DNA from: Metabacillus mangrovi
GTDB lineage: Bacteria; Bacillota; Bacilli; Bacillales; Bacillaceae
Length of the DNA stretch: 64,000 nucleotides
Assembly (NCBI RefSeq): GCF_009711125.1
Contig: NZ_WMIB01000021.1
Location: 1-64,000, forward strand
Reading direction: 5' to 3'
Every line of letters begins with the position of its first letter. Positions within the stretch are counted from its first letter, which is position 1. The notes below the pieces were generated by a model. That model made no database searches, was not told the DNA's origin, and saw only the letters and a program-made list of their open reading frames with translations. This document shows, piece after piece, positions 44,431 through 53,475 of this stretch. Made by a program: the position numbers and the translations under genes.

Positions 44431-44693
44431 CGACAGTAAAGCTTGAGCATGATGAGGTAATGAAGCAGCTGGAGGACATGATCAAGGCACTGAACGATTT
44501 GAAGCTGGAGACGTTCAACAAGGAAGAGCTCGGTGAAAACGAGATGGCGTTTACGAAAATGTGGCTTGAGAAAGAGGAATATGTTCAAAAAACGGCAGCG
44601 GAGTACGTTACCGCTGTTTTGAAAAATATTGAAGACACAAAAGACAACGTGAATTATTTAAGAGAGCAGGATGAAGCAATCACAACCAAATAA
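44427..44693 (+). CDS. YwqI/YxiC-like (DUF5344) LXG partner protein
   Basis: 88 residues, two-helix hairpin: VMKQLEDMIKALNDLKLETF then LEKEEYVQKTAAEYVTAVLK. Second small LXG-associated protein, expected to cap the LXG helix bundle. Starts at TTG 44427, overlapping the previous stop by 4 bases, with GGAAGGGG upstream. Confidence 0.82.
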   Translation: MTTVKLEHDEVMKQLEDMIKALNDLKLETFNKEELGENEMAFTKMWLEKEEYVQKTAAEYVTAVLKNIEDTKDNVNYLREQDEAITTK

Positions 44694-44716
44694 AGAGACG
44701 AAAGGCAGCGTGACGG

Positions 44717-46495
44717 ATGAGCTCTGTGAAAATATACGAATCAGACACGTTAGCGGAAGCCCTTGCCAGCCGGACAAAGCAGTATGAAGATTTTGAAGAG
44801 AAATTGAACGTTCTGGAAAAATCGTTTCAATCTCTTGTAGACAACGGGGAATTTAAAGGAAAAGGCGCAGACAACATCAAAAGCTTTTACGGTAAGCAAA
44901 TTGACGTCATCAAGGCGTGGAAAGATTACATTAAAGGCGTTAAGATGGTGTTCAGCGAGCTGCCAAAGATGGCGGCGGATACGAACCTTGCCCCTCCGAC
45001 TAAGGTCATTATTCCGTTTTTAAATGAAGAAGTGGAAACGGGATCCCAGAAAAGCAAGGAAATGGTCAGCACCCAGCACAAGGATCTGGAAGGAATTCTT
45101 GATTCCATCAAGGACATCATCGCAATCTCCTCTTTTTCACAGGAATCGTTTGAAACCAATATGCACAAAGCGGATGAAAAGAAGAAGGAAACCGATCAAG
45201 CGGTTAACGGATTGGACAAGAATTACGAAACCCTGTATGCAGGGAAAGCGGATTTGGTCAACCTCGTCCCGGGCTTGTTCATGGCACTGATGAACGCAAC
45301 AAGTAAAGCAGGAAGCGCACAGCCGATGAATTTCAATGTCAAAAACTATGAGTCGGCGGAAATCCACGATGTGTGGAAAGAAGCGAAGCAATCCCTTAAT
45401 GATTTTGAAAAGCAGCAGGCAGAAATGCAGAAGATCCGCGATGAGATTGCCGCTGAAAAAGCAAAAATCGAAGCAGAAAAAGCGCGGATCGAAGAAGAGA
45501 AAAACAAACCGTGGTACGAAAAAACATGGGACGGCGTCAAAACCTTCACTGGCGAAGTCACCGGCTACTATGACTCTGTCCGAGCGACAACCGGAGTCGA
45601 TCCGGTCACCGGCCGCAAGCTCTCAGACGCCGAACGCGTAGCCGCAGGCGCCATGGCCGCCGCAGGCTTCATCCCCGTCGTCGGCTGGGCCGGACGCGGC
45701 ATCAAAGGCGGAGCGGCCATCGTCAAAACAGCTAAAGGCATCAACACGGCGAACCATATGCTCGACGCCTACAAAGGCACAAAAGCCATGGACATCCTAA
45801 ACAAAACGGAAAAAGGAATCTACGGCCTTTACACCGCTAACAGCGCCTGGGAATTCGGAAGCGGACGTGACATGTTCGGGAACAAGCTGACGGAAGAGCA
45901 GCGGCAGCAGGCGCTGTGGAATGGGCTGACGATGGGAGCTGTCGGTGGTGCAGCAATTAAAATAGACAGAATTAAAACTGCACATACAGCAGTAAAGACA
46001 AGCAAAAGTCACTTAAGTTATTATGGTAATAAACTTGAAAGATTTGATTTCAGTGCTTGGGAAAATAAGTCTGTTAGCGGAAAGCGAAAATTTACAGATG
46101 AAGGTTTAAGAGTTTTAAATATACGTGAAGTGAAGAACTTTAAGAAAGAGATGCATGCTAATGGAATAAGTGTGAAGATTGACAAGAAAGGTATATTGCC
46201 TAATAATGTTGCTGCAGGTTTTGACCCACATGAAGGTGCAATATACTTGAGAAAAAAACCCACATACCTCAGTGCCACTCATGAGGGCTTTCACGCAAAA
46301 CAGTGGAAAGAACTTGGTATGGAAAAGTATCAACTACAGACTAGGATAGAAAAAGAAGAACATGTCTATAAGAAAATAATAGAAAACAAGCATAAATATA
46401 ACCAAGAAGAAATATATGAAGCTCAAAGATATATATTTAGTTTAAGAAATAATGGTATGTGGCCATCTAAAGATTGGAAAGGTTACGATGAGTAA
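44717..46495 (+). CDS. LXG polymorphic toxin with zincin metallopeptidase tip
   Basis: 592 residues. LXG domain (about 1-235), coiled coil EIAAEKAKIEAEKARIEEEK (about 240-260), pre-toxin TG-type segment (ATTGVDPVTGRKLSDAERVA and following, about 290-410), then a toxin tip with THEGFHAKQWKELG (H-E-x-x-H) near residue 525, close to the zincin metallopeptidase toxins. Exported by type VII secretion against competitors. The tip and the next gene are AT-rich while the pre-toxin is GC-rich, showing the modular join near 45945. Confidence 0.93.
   Translation: MSSVKIYESDTLAEALASRTKQYEDFEEKLNVLEKSFQSLVDNGEFKGKGADNIKSFYGKQIDVIKAWKDYIKGVKMVFSELPKMAADTNLAPPTKVIIPFLNEEVETGSQKSKEMVSTQHKDLEGILDSIKDIIAISSFSQESFETNMHKADEKKKETDQAVNGLDKNYETLYAGKADLVNLVPGLFMALMNATSKAGSAQPMNFNVKNYESAEIHDVWKEAKQSLNDFEKQQAEMQKIRDEIAAEKAKIEAEKARIEEEKNKPWYEKTWDGVKTFTGEVTGYYDSVRATTGVDPVTGRKLSDAERVAAGAMAAAGFIPVVGWAGRGIKGGAAIVKTAKGINTANHMLDAYKGTKAMDILNKTEKGIYGLYTANSAWEFGSGRDMFGNKLTEEQRQQALWNGLTMGAVGGAAIKIDRIKTAHTAVKTSKSHLSYYGNKLERFDFSAWENKSVSGKRKFTDEGLRVLNIREVKNFKKEMHANGISVKIDKKGILPNNVAAGFDPHEGAIYLRKKPTYLSATHEGFHAKQWKELGMEKYQLQTRIEKEEHVYKKIIENKHKYNQEEIYEAQRYIFSLRNNGMWPSKDWKGYDE
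45575..45944 (+). repeat. pre-toxin block, copy 1 (in LXG gene)
   Basis: DNA coding VRATTGVDPVTG through NGLTMGA. Near-identical directly repeated copies occur at 48477-48845 (whole) and 50131-50400 (truncated), with decayed ones at 46911-47100 and 52491-52560. Confidence 0.9.
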
Positions 46496-46511
46496 AGGAT
46501 GTGTTTAAAAG

Positions 46512-46847
46512 ATGGAAGTAAAGCTAACTCCTAAAGATGCTGTTTCTATCGCAATAGACTATCAACAAAAATATAAGGTGCCAGGATTTATTTCGGAAAA
46601 CGTCCAGCACTCAGTGAAATACTACGAAAATTTTCATAGAGTTGAGGGCCCTGCATGGCTGGTAATAAGTCAAATGGAAAATAATAGGTTTGAAGGTGAT
46701 GATCATTTCAGTATTATCATATCTGATGTGAAAAAGGTTGTTGAATATATCATCGACTTCTCTGGGTTTTCTCACAGCCCCCATAAAATAGACAATGATA
46801 ATTTTACTGAAGAAGAACTTTCAGAACTCTTAGAAGAAGATGATTAA
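46512..46847 (+). CDS. immunity protein for zincin toxin (putative)
   Basis: 111 acidic residues with an N-terminal helix and a central sheet (GPAWLVISQMENNRFEGDDH, FSIIISDVKKVVEYIIDF), ending EEELSELLEEDD. No family recognised. It lies 16 bases behind the toxin gene and shares its low GC, the usual place for cognate immunity. A terminator follows. Confidence 0.7.
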   Translation: MEVKLTPKDAVSIAIDYQQKYKVPGFISENVQHSVKYYENFHRVEGPAWLVISQMENNRFEGDDHFSIIISDVKKVVEYIIDFSGFSHSPHKIDNDNFTEEELSELLEEDD

Positions 46848-46884
46848 GATCGTAATTCTTAATTCAAACTAGTCTTTGTTTAAT

Positions 46885-46907
46885 CCCCTAGCTACTAGGG
46901 GTTTTTT
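46885..46907 (+). terminator. terminator after first immunity gene
   Basis: Stem CCCCTAG/CTAGGGG, T6. The following bases GTATGTAAAG.AGCCGCC recur after the terminator at 50105. Confidence 0.8.
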
Positions 46908-46910
46908 GTA

Positions 46911-47077
46911 TGTAAAGAAGCCGCCGTAGGCAAAACCGCTAAAGGAATTAATGCCCGTAGCCACATGATCCATCTGTACAGCATTTGCGGCCTCTAGCCT
47001 ATTGCGCCTGGGAATTCGGAAGCGGACGTGACATGTTCGGGAACAAGCTGGCAGAAGAGCAGCGGTAGCAGGCGCTG
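46911..47077 (+). pseudogene. decayed pre-toxin fragment (cassette 2 head)
   Basis: Reads as a shrunken copy of the pre-toxin (KTAKGINA, then GNSEADVTCSGTSW-like frameshifted sequence), with internal deletion and a CAG to TAG change at the position of EEQR-Q. It joins directly to the reading frame from 47078. Confidence 0.75.
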
Positions 47078-47980
47078 TTGAATGGGCTGACGATGGGTGC
47101 CGCCGGAGCAGGAGCCCGTTTTATCGACACCGGCGGACTTCAGAAGCTTGGCAATAAATTTCCTTACAGTACGAACTACGTGAAGAACAAGCTCGTCGAT
47201 GCAAACAATACCTTAAAACAAATCGGCAGCCGGGTAGGATCCAAAACAGAGGATGCCTTCCGCAGTATGCGGAACGGCGCAGGAAACATCAGAAATAAAG
47301 CCAAAGACGCAGTGAACCAGGTTAAAAAGAAAGTGCTGGATATGGAGGTGCCAACACCTCGTGTGTACAGCACGGCAGGCGGCCCGGGTATGCCTGGTAT
47401 GCCGATTGTTAACTGGGAGAAGCAGCGGCTTGGGGATATGATGCAGAGGATGGATGGTGGGGGAGTAAAAGGGGCTGGTAAGAGTCCAGATAAAGTGTAC
47501 CCTACTAGACCCATAAATCCTATAGAAGAGGCACATATAATTGAGAGAGTGAAGGAACTTAGAGGGAGTCTACCTAGTAGATATAAAAAATCCGGGAATT
47601 TTGCTATTGCTGAAGTAAATGTAAGTGGAATTAGTAAAACTGAATTCTATGCTCAAAGTAGGATAGATGAGCTTAATGGGAGTCTTAACGAAAAAACACC
47701 AGAGATCTCATTAAAACCAGAAAATCCAATATTTAAAGCAACAAAAGCAGCTGGAAAAGACGGAGATAGTTACTTAAGAGATACAGATACAGAGTACAAA
47801 ATATTAAATGATATTGCTTCTAGACTTGGAGAGAACGCAGAGGCTACAGGGAGAATTAGGTTATTTACAGAATTAGATACTTGTGACAGCTGCAGTAAAG
47901 TAATAGCTGATTTTGCAGCTAAATATAATAAGATAGAACTTGAAGTAATACACAATAATGGTGGTAGACTTACTCCATAA
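47078..47980 (+). CDS. displaced toxin module, BURPS668_1122-like deaminase tip
   Basis: 300-residue frame without LXG or own ribosome site. Residues 1-125 are pre-toxin linker (VKNKLVDANNTLKQIG, VPTPRVYSTAGGPGMPGMPI, QRLGDMMQRMD). The tip (ISKTEFYAQSRIDELNG, YLRDTDTEYKILNDIASRLG, LFTELDTCDSCSKVIADFAA) has the T-E-Y-K-I-L and C-D-S-C motifs of the BURPS668_1122 nucleic-acid deaminases. Probably a silent donor that recombination could attach to the LXG gene. Confidence 0.8.
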   Translation: MNGLTMGAAGAGARFIDTGGLQKLGNKFPYSTNYVKNKLVDANNTLKQIGSRVGSKTEDAFRSMRNGAGNIRNKAKDAVNQVKKKVLDMEVPTPRVYSTAGGPGMPGMPIVNWEKQRLGDMMQRMDGGGVKGAGKSPDKVYPTRPINPIEEAHIIERVKELRGSLPSRYKKSGNFAIAEVNVSGISKTEFYAQSRIDELNGSLNEKTPEISLKPENPIFKATKAAGKDGDSYLRDTDTEYKILNDIASRLGENAEATGRIRLFTELDTCDSCSKVIADFAAKYNKIELEVIHNNGGRLTP

Positions 47981-48008
47981 TAGAATTTGATTTTAAGGAG
48001 AATATAAT

Positions 48009-48365
48009 ATGGAAGACTGGGAATATAACGAATTATTTGAGGCTGTTCAAGAAACATATCAAGACTTATTAGATGAAAATAGAGGATACAGATATGCCTT
48101 AGCAAAGTTAGCAGATGAGTTCGATAACTTAGGACAAATAGAGGATTATATTGTTGATACTGCTATCGGAGAAATTGCTATTACACATGGTAAGGTTTTT
48201 ATAGGGCGGATTGAAGGGATTACGAACAGATTAAAAAAATTCAGTCCTGAAAAAGCAGAAAATCAATTGACATCGGAGGAATTAGAAGATTTAGAAGTAC
48301 GGATAAACAAAGTAGTAGAAGGATTAAAAAGAGTTGATGTAGATTATAATTCCTCAGCAGAATAG
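48009..48365 (+). CDS. Imm3-like immunity protein
   Basis: 118 residues: MEDWEYNELFEAVQETYQDL then GYRYALAKLADEFDNLGQIE DYIVDTAIGEIAI. The W-E-Y-x-E-L and N-L-G-Q-x-E-x-x-I-V-D-x-A pattern fits Imm3-type immunity proteins. It has its own AAGGAG site, so protection may be made even though the adjoining deaminase tip has no start. Confidence 0.78.
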   Translation: MEDWEYNELFEAVQETYQDLLDENRGYRYALAKLADEFDNLGQIEDYIVDTAIGEIAITHGKVFIGRIEGITNRLKKFSPEKAENQLTSEELEDLEVRINKVVEGLKRVDVDYNSSAE

Positions 48366-48398
48366 GTTGAAATTTTTTAATTTAGAACAATTAATCTA

Positions 48399-48440
48399 AA
48401 AAGTTCCTTTTGCAACTAGCAAAACGGGACTTTTTTTTAA
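48399..48440 (+). terminator. terminator after Imm3-like gene
   Basis: Imperfect stem AAAGTTCC-TTTTGC/GCAAAACGGGACTTT with T8. Confidence 0.65.
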
Positions 48441-48457
48441 GGATAGAAGAAATCTAA

Positions 48458-49576
48458 ATGCTAAAAAAACATGACTCGATCCGCGCAACAACGGGAGTCG
48501 ATCCGGTCACCGGCCGCAAGCTCTCAGACGCGGAACGCGTAGCCGCAGGCGCCATGGCCGCCGCAGGTTTCATCCCTGTCGTCGGCTGGGCCGGACGCGC
48601 CATCAAAGGCGGAGCGGCCATCGTCAAAACAGCCAAAGGCATCAACACGGCGAACCATATGCTCGACGCCTACAAAGGCACAAAAGCCATGGACATCCTA
48701 AACAAAACGGAAAAAGGAATCTACGGCCTTTACACCCCCAACAGCGCCTGGGAATTCGGAAGCGGCCGGGACATGTTCGGGAACAAGCTGACAGAAGAGC
48801 AGCGGCAGCAGGCGCTTTGGAATGGGCTGACGATGGGAGCCGCCGGAGCAGGAGCCCGTTTTATCGACAACGGCGGACTTCAGAAGCTTGGCAGTAAATT
48901 TCCTTACAGTACGAACTATGTGAAGAACAAGCTCGTGGATGCAAACAATGCCCTAAAACAAATAGGCTGCCGGGCAGGATCCAGAACAGAAGATGCCTTC
49001 CGCAGTATGCGAAACAGCGCAGGAAACATCGGAAATAGAGCCAAAGACGCTGTGAACCAGGTTAAAAAGAAAGTGCTGGATATGGAGGTGCCAACACCTC
49101 GTGTGTACAGTACAGCAGGCGGCCCGGGCATGCCTGGTATGCCGATTGTTAACTGGGAGAAGCAGCGGCTTGGGGATATGATGCAGAGGATGGATTCTAA
49201 TGGAATTCAAGGAGGAGCATCTAGGGAAACTAGTAAACGTGTTAACGATGTTGACAAAGTGCTTTCTAGGAACGGTTCCTTTAGGGATGCTAAGAGGAGA
49301 GCTGGAATACCTAATTCTTCTCAACCTAAGAAACCGGTGGTGGTTTTTGATGGGACAAGCGAAAACAGAATTGTTTACGAATTTGAAGTAAATGGTAAGA
49401 AAAAATATATTATAGAGCATAGGGAAGACAAGTTTGGAAGAGGACCTCATTTTCATGGTGCAGATGACTTAAAAGGTAGTCCTTTAAATAAGGGTAGATA
49501 CAATCAATACCCTGGTCATTCTCCTGAAGATTTCGATGGATATAAGAAAAAAGGGCACAGTGGGGAGAGTAAATAA
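48458..49576 (+). CDS. displaced toxin module, HNH/endonuclease VII-like tip
   Basis: 372 residues beginning at the pre-toxin (DSIRATTGVDPVTGRKLSDA), lacking the LXG part. The linker matches cassette 2 closely. The tip (SFRDAKRRAGIPNSSQPKKP, KYIIEHREDKFGRGPHFHGA, LNKGRYNQYPGHSPEDFDGY) is like the endonuclease VII/HNH-type putative polymorphic toxins. The 370-base pre-toxin block is nearly identical to that in the LXG gene, offering a crossover site. A weak site precedes ATG 48458, so independent expression is doubtful. Confidence 0.8.
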   Translation: MLKKHDSIRATTGVDPVTGRKLSDAERVAAGAMAAAGFIPVVGWAGRAIKGGAAIVKTAKGINTANHMLDAYKGTKAMDILNKTEKGIYGLYTPNSAWEFGSGRDMFGNKLTEEQRQQALWNGLTMGAAGAGARFIDNGGLQKLGSKFPYSTNYVKNKLVDANNALKQIGCRAGSRTEDAFRSMRNSAGNIGNRAKDAVNQVKKKVLDMEVPTPRVYSTAGGPGMPGMPIVNWEKQRLGDMMQRMDSNGIQGGASRETSKRVNDVDKVLSRNGSFRDAKRRAGIPNSSQPKKPVVVFDGTSENRIVYEFEVNGKKKYIIEHREDKFGRGPHFHGADDLKGSPLNKGRYNQYPGHSPEDFDGYKKKGHSGESK

Positions 49577-49577
49577 T

Positions 49578-50063
49578 TTGGACATTAATAAAAATTCGAA
49601 AATGGAACTTCTTAAGAGAAAAACTAAAAGAAAAAATTTAATAAAACAACTGGATTCTATTCATTTTACAGAAGAACCATTTTTAGATATGGACCAAAAC
49701 GATATTTTCTGTAAAAAAGTTTTTGCATTACTAGAACAAAAACAAGATAAAATGCAAATACATGGTGAGGATTATCAAGAAAATATCAATAAATCTATAT
49801 CCATCCTAAAGAGTAAATTAACGGATATTGATGATAAGCCACCTAGCGCAAGGCTCTTCTTTTTCAGAGAGAATGAAATAGAAGCTATACTAGTTTCATG
49901 GAATGAAATTGTGAACAATTTAAACCGTTTATTGGAGATAAGTAATTTTTCTAACGGATACGCTGATTTTATATTAGTCACAGATCGTTTAGATTTTGGT
50001 ATATGTATAGAACGTACAGAACATTTTTATGAGTATAGTTTATGGATGCCATCAGCTAACTAA
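49578..50063 (+). CDS. immunity protein for endonuclease-like toxin (putative)
   Basis: 161 residues, AT-rich, from TTG 49578 with GGGGAG about 9 bases upstream; the gene begins 1 base after the toxin-module stop. N-terminal lysine-rich helix, then NKSISILKSKLTDIDDKPPS and ARLFFFRENEIEAILVSWNE. No known family recognised; call from position and composition. Confidence 0.65.
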   Translation: MDINKNSKMELLKRKTKRKNLIKQLDSIHFTEEPFLDMDQNDIFCKKVFALLEQKQDKMQIHGEDYQENINKSISILKSKLTDIDDKPPSARLFFFRENEIEAILVSWNEIVNNLNRLLEISNFSNGYADFILVTDRLDFGICIERTEHFYEYSLWMPSAN

Positions 50064-50104
50064 TAAATTTCAATTGCCATTATCACTAGGATTTAATGTA
50101 AGCC

Positions 50105-50127
50105 CCTTTCCACTAGGGGTTTTTTGT
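50105..50127 (+). terminator. weak terminator before cassette 4
   Basis: CCCCT/AGGGG stem and T6. The sequence after it, GTATGTAAAGCAGCCGCC, repeats the junction at 46908. Confidence 0.5.
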
Positions 50128-50130
50128 ATG

Positions 50131-50476
50131 TAAAGCAGCCGCCATCGTCAAAACCGCCAAAGGCATCAACACGGCGAACCATATGCTCGACGCCTACAAA
50201 GGCACAAAAGCCATGGACATCCTAAACAAAACGGAAAAAGGAATCTACGGCCTTTACACCGCTAACAGCGCCTGGGAATTCGGAAGCGGACGTGACATGT
50301 TCGGGAACAAGCTGACAGAAGAGCAGCGGCAGCAGGCGCTGTGGAATGGGCTGACGATGGGAGCCGCCGGAGCAGGAGCCTGTTTCGTTGACAGCGGCGG
50401 ACTTCAGAAGCTTGGCAAGAGACTCCTGATAAGACCAGAATATTTTATATTTTGTTATTATTTTAACTGTACTTAA
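50131..50476 (+). pseudogene. truncated pre-toxin cassette 4
   Basis: Starts inside the pre-toxin (AAIVKTAKGINTANHMLDAY) and matches copies 1 and 3 to GGLQKLGK, then runs into unrelated AT-rich DNA and stops at 50476. There is no toxin tip or immunity gene behind it. Confidence 0.8.
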
Positions 50477-50517
50477 TATGTAATCAAGTACAAAACGAAG
50501 ATGACCCAATTAAATTT

Positions 50518-51054
50518 TTAGTTTGTAATTCCAAATTCAGTAAATGGGTAAATTCGAAAAATTGATTTTCCTACTACAGAACCCTTTGATATAAACCCGA
50601 AAGATCTGCTATCCATACTTTTAACTCGGTTATCTCCTAATACAAAAAAATACCCATCTGGAACTGCTGTAACTCCTGTTGTGTCCTTCAGCGAAAAATC
50701 TTCTGTAACTTTATTTGCCTGTATTTCTTTGTTTATATATTTTTCTTTAAAAGCTTTTCCGTTTACAAATAAAACATCATCTTTCATTTCGATTTTGTCT
50801 CCGGGTAATCCAATTACCCTTTTAATATATTTTTTGTTATTTTCAGGAGCATTAAATATAATTACGTCAAATCTTTCAATTGTAGATATTTTGGAAGCAA
50901 TAACTTTATTTCCATTTTCAAGGGTGGGACTCATAGATACCCCTTCAACTGTGATAGGTTCAAAAATAAACATGCGACAAAGAAGAGCGATAAGTAAAGT
51001 GAGTCCAATTGTTTTTAACCATGAATAAATTTCCTTTTTAGTGCCTATATTCAA
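50518..51054 (-). CDS. type I signal peptidase
   Basis: 178 residues. N-terminal membrane anchor (TIGLTLLIALLCRMFIF), catalytic Ser in GVSMSPTL (about residue 41), Lys in KYIKRVIGLPGDKI (about 81) and the box D motif FVLGDNRVKSMDSRSFG. It cleaves Sec/Tat signal peptides outside the membrane. TTG start with AGGAGGTAATC. AT-rich and inserted between toxin cassettes; relevance to toxin export is unproven since LXG proteins have no cleaved signal. Confidence 0.9.
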   Translation of the reverse strand: MNIGTKKEIYSWLKTIGLTLLIALLCRMFIFEPITVEGVSMSPTLENGNKVIASKISTIERFDVIIFNAPENNKKYIKRVIGLPGDKIEMKDDVLFVNGKAFKEKYINKEIQANKVTEDFSLKDTTGVTAVPDGYFFVLGDNRVKSMDSRSFGFISKGSVVGKSIFRIYPFTEFGITN

Positions 51055-51697
51055 AGTGATTACCTCCTAAAAAATACAATATTATATATATTCTACCTCA
51101 ATACTTGTACCATATAAATGAGAAGTATGAATCAATCATATAGAAAGATAAGATAGGCTGATAAATCGGATATAGTAATCAATAATAAAATCTACAGGCG
51201 AAAAAGTTAAACCAATCTTTGTATCCTGCGGAAACTAGATTGCTTTGAGTAAAAGCACTGAAATAATTGGACTGCATTAATCACAAGAGTTCTCTGCCGA
51301 TTTATGTATGTTTGGCAGTTCAGGAAATTAATAAGGTTCGGAAGCGGTTAATGGAAGAATTCTAAAAAAGTTTGAAAAGGAAGTCTTGTCTTTAAGCTAT
51401 CTTGCTTAAGAGGGACTTTTTATAAAGAAAATTTGATCCTCCAATATGTCTTCCTTCATGACCTTTTATTTATCAAGAGCTTTAGCTAAGCTTCAGTTTG
51501 AGCAGGAAATAAAAGAATGGTTTTCTGAAGTACATTGAAGGGGTTAACTTTTACGCGAAGATTTTTAAATCCCTCTAAATATAAAAACTTATTACACTTT
51601 AAGGACACTGTAACTTGCTGAATATCAAAAAGGAAAAAAAGGAAATGATTTATTGGAAAAAACCTTTTTTCCAATAAAGGGGGAGGAGAAGATTAAA
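51055..51697. other. 643-base gap with debris
   Basis: No gene seen. A frame ending QEINKVRKRLMEEF then TAA at about 51365 looks like the tail of a lost gene; a hairpin with T5 follows at about 51383-51423. Confidence 0.35.
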
Positions 51698-52329
51698 ATG
51701 TTTTTATAGAATGTCGTGAGTAAATTGTCCAATTCTTATAATGAATATGCGGATGTTCCTAACCTTTTCTATGATGCTCTCGCAAATTATACGTTATTAT
51801 TTATTTTGCTCGCTTTCCATTCAAGTAGAACCAGGCCAGAGAATATTTACCGGAAAATCGTTCTTTCGCTTTTCTATGTCTATATTTATTTTCTTGTTGA
51901 TTTAACAGTTTTCTATATTCCATTTTATGATTTTTTTGCAATGGATTTTAAAAACAATGATATTTCCATTGCAAATATCGTAAATTTAATTCCGTTTCAG
52001 ACATAGCGGGCGGGCGTGCTACCCAATTGCTCTAGTGGGGAATTTGTTGCTGATATTTCCGTTATGTGTATGTCTTCCACTAATCCAGAGAGGAGTTACA
52101 TTTAAAAAATTACTTTTTACTGGTTTAATTACTACGGTCTCCATTGAATTAATGCAGTTTGCAAGTTTGGTCAGCTTTCTTCAGTTCTTTTCCGGTGATA
52201 AGGGCTGCAGATGTTGATGACCTGCTATTAAATACAGCAGGTTGCGTAATCGGTTATTTTGTGTATCAAGCAATGGTTAAACTCATCTCGAGCTTGCTTC
52301 ATCTGGATGTTCGTCCAGTCAATAAATGA
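51698..52329 (+). pseudogene. vanZ-like gene with three lesions
   Basis: ATG 51698 has a fine GGGAGGAG site, but TAG is codon 4. The same frame then codes SFYVYIYFLVDLTVFYIPF-like membrane sequence to 52006; the next part (VGNLLLIFPLCVCLPLIQRG, ITTVSIELMQF) is in another frame; the last (DVDDLLLNTAGCVIGYFVYQ) in a third. Segment order matches VanZ-family proteins, including the final D-x-D-D-x-x-x-N-x-x-G motif. Confidence 0.82.
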
Positions 52330-52424
52330 CATTCTAATCCGCCGGCCCTCTATTAAAGGGGGTGTTTTATAGTAAATTTACGCAATAGTCATTTAGATGA
52401 ATTCGGAAGAGATGAGAATACTTA

Positions 52425-52490
52425 ATGGAAATCCGTAAACCTGATCGTGAAGAGATTCAGCAAATTTTAAAATATTCTCCGGAGGCCCTT
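52425..52490 (+). pseudogene. 5' fragment of a GNAT gene
   Basis: 22 codons MEIRKPDREEIQQILKYSPE AL, nearly the same as the start of the acetyltransferase at 56775. It breaks off in GAGGCCCTT and continues as pre-toxin DNA. Confidence 0.75.
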
Positions 52491-52925
52491 AGAAGAGCAG
52501 CGGCAGCAAGCGCTGTGGAATGGGCTGACGATGGGAGCCGCCGGAGCAGGAGCCTGTTTCGTTGACATCGGCGGACTTGAGAAGATTGGCTAAAATTTCC
52601 ATACAGTACGAACTACGCCAAAAATTATATAACAAAAGGGCATAATAACTTGAAAGAGATTGGCAAAAGAACAGGGACTAAAGTTCATAATATTATCAAA
52701 GAAACACCAGCCACGGTAAAAAAAGCCCTTCAAGTAACAGGAAGAGAATTAGCCCAAGTAGACATTCCTCTGATAGTAGTAAGAGAAGTTGTTACTGCAA
52801 CTGGCGATAAAGTCAGAACACTTGGTATGGAAAGCCGGAAGCTTGGGGATTTAATAAATTATAAAAGGCATATCGTAGGAGAAAATGGTCAGCCAAAATC
52901 TGATATAGATCCTTACGGAGGTTAA
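52491..52925 (+). pseudogene. decayed pre-toxin/linker cassette 5
   Basis: Begins in the pre-toxin at EEQRQQALWNGLTM, stops at GGLEKIG, then carries a diverged linker (frame from TTG 52650: LKEIGKRTGTKVHNIIKETP, RELAQVDIPLIVVREVV, MESRKLGDLINYKRH) that parallels the KQIGSR...QRLGDMMQRM region of cassettes 2 and 3. It ends after DIDPYGG without a toxin domain. Confidence 0.65.
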
Positions 52926-52929
52926 CCAG

Positions 52930-53199
52930 TTACTTAATTTGTTCCCATATTTTCCGGGCAACGGGCAAACACTTTTCCTTCGTAAAGTTCTCACTGAATG
53001 CTTTAGTGAAAATGTGACTTATTCCATCTGCCAGAGAGTTTATAGAGTCGACTTTACTGACTAAAGAAACAATCCTTCCAATTTCGTACTCATATTCATC
53101 ATCAGGTGCAGATGGCAGCAGCTCCATAGGATCCCATTCATTAACAATTTTCTTTATTTCAGTAAACGTATCTTTGTATTGATTATGTTTATTGGACAA
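52930..53199 (-). CDS. DUF1871-like (immunity-type) protein
   Basis: 89 residues: NKHNQYKDTFTEIKKIVNEW DPMELLPSAPDDEYEYEIGR and a helical end. N-x-W-D-P-x-x-L-L-x-x-x-P-x-D-E-Y is the DUF1871 pattern, often found near polymorphic toxins. Start TTG 53199 behind TAGGAGAG. Orphan, on the opposite strand to the cassettes, with the cognate toxin absent. Confidence 0.75.
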   Translation of the reverse strand: MSNKHNQYKDTFTEIKKIVNEWDPMELLPSAPDDEYEYEIGRIVSLVSKVDSINSLADGISHIFTKAFSENFTKEKCLPVARKIWEQIK

Positions 53200-53475
53200 T
53201 AGAGATTCTCTCCTAATTATCACTTAGTAGTTCATTATAATTCTTCAATACCTGATCCCATCATACTTTATAAACGAAGAATTAGTCCTTTAAGAGAACC
53301 TCTTTTTATTAAAGACTTCAACAGCTCCTGCCGACATTCAGAATATCATTATAATCCTCAAAGCGCATTTCCGAATACATCTGAAGGGCTAAGAAATCTG
53401 TTTGCAGTTATGGTACATTTATATAAAATTTAGCGGGAATAACTATATAAGAGATAAGAATTGAGGTCAATCACC

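Noticed and set aside
51486-51674. 62-residue minus-strand frame
   Set aside because: No convincing ribosome site or family; overlaps the leader of the vanZ pseudogene.
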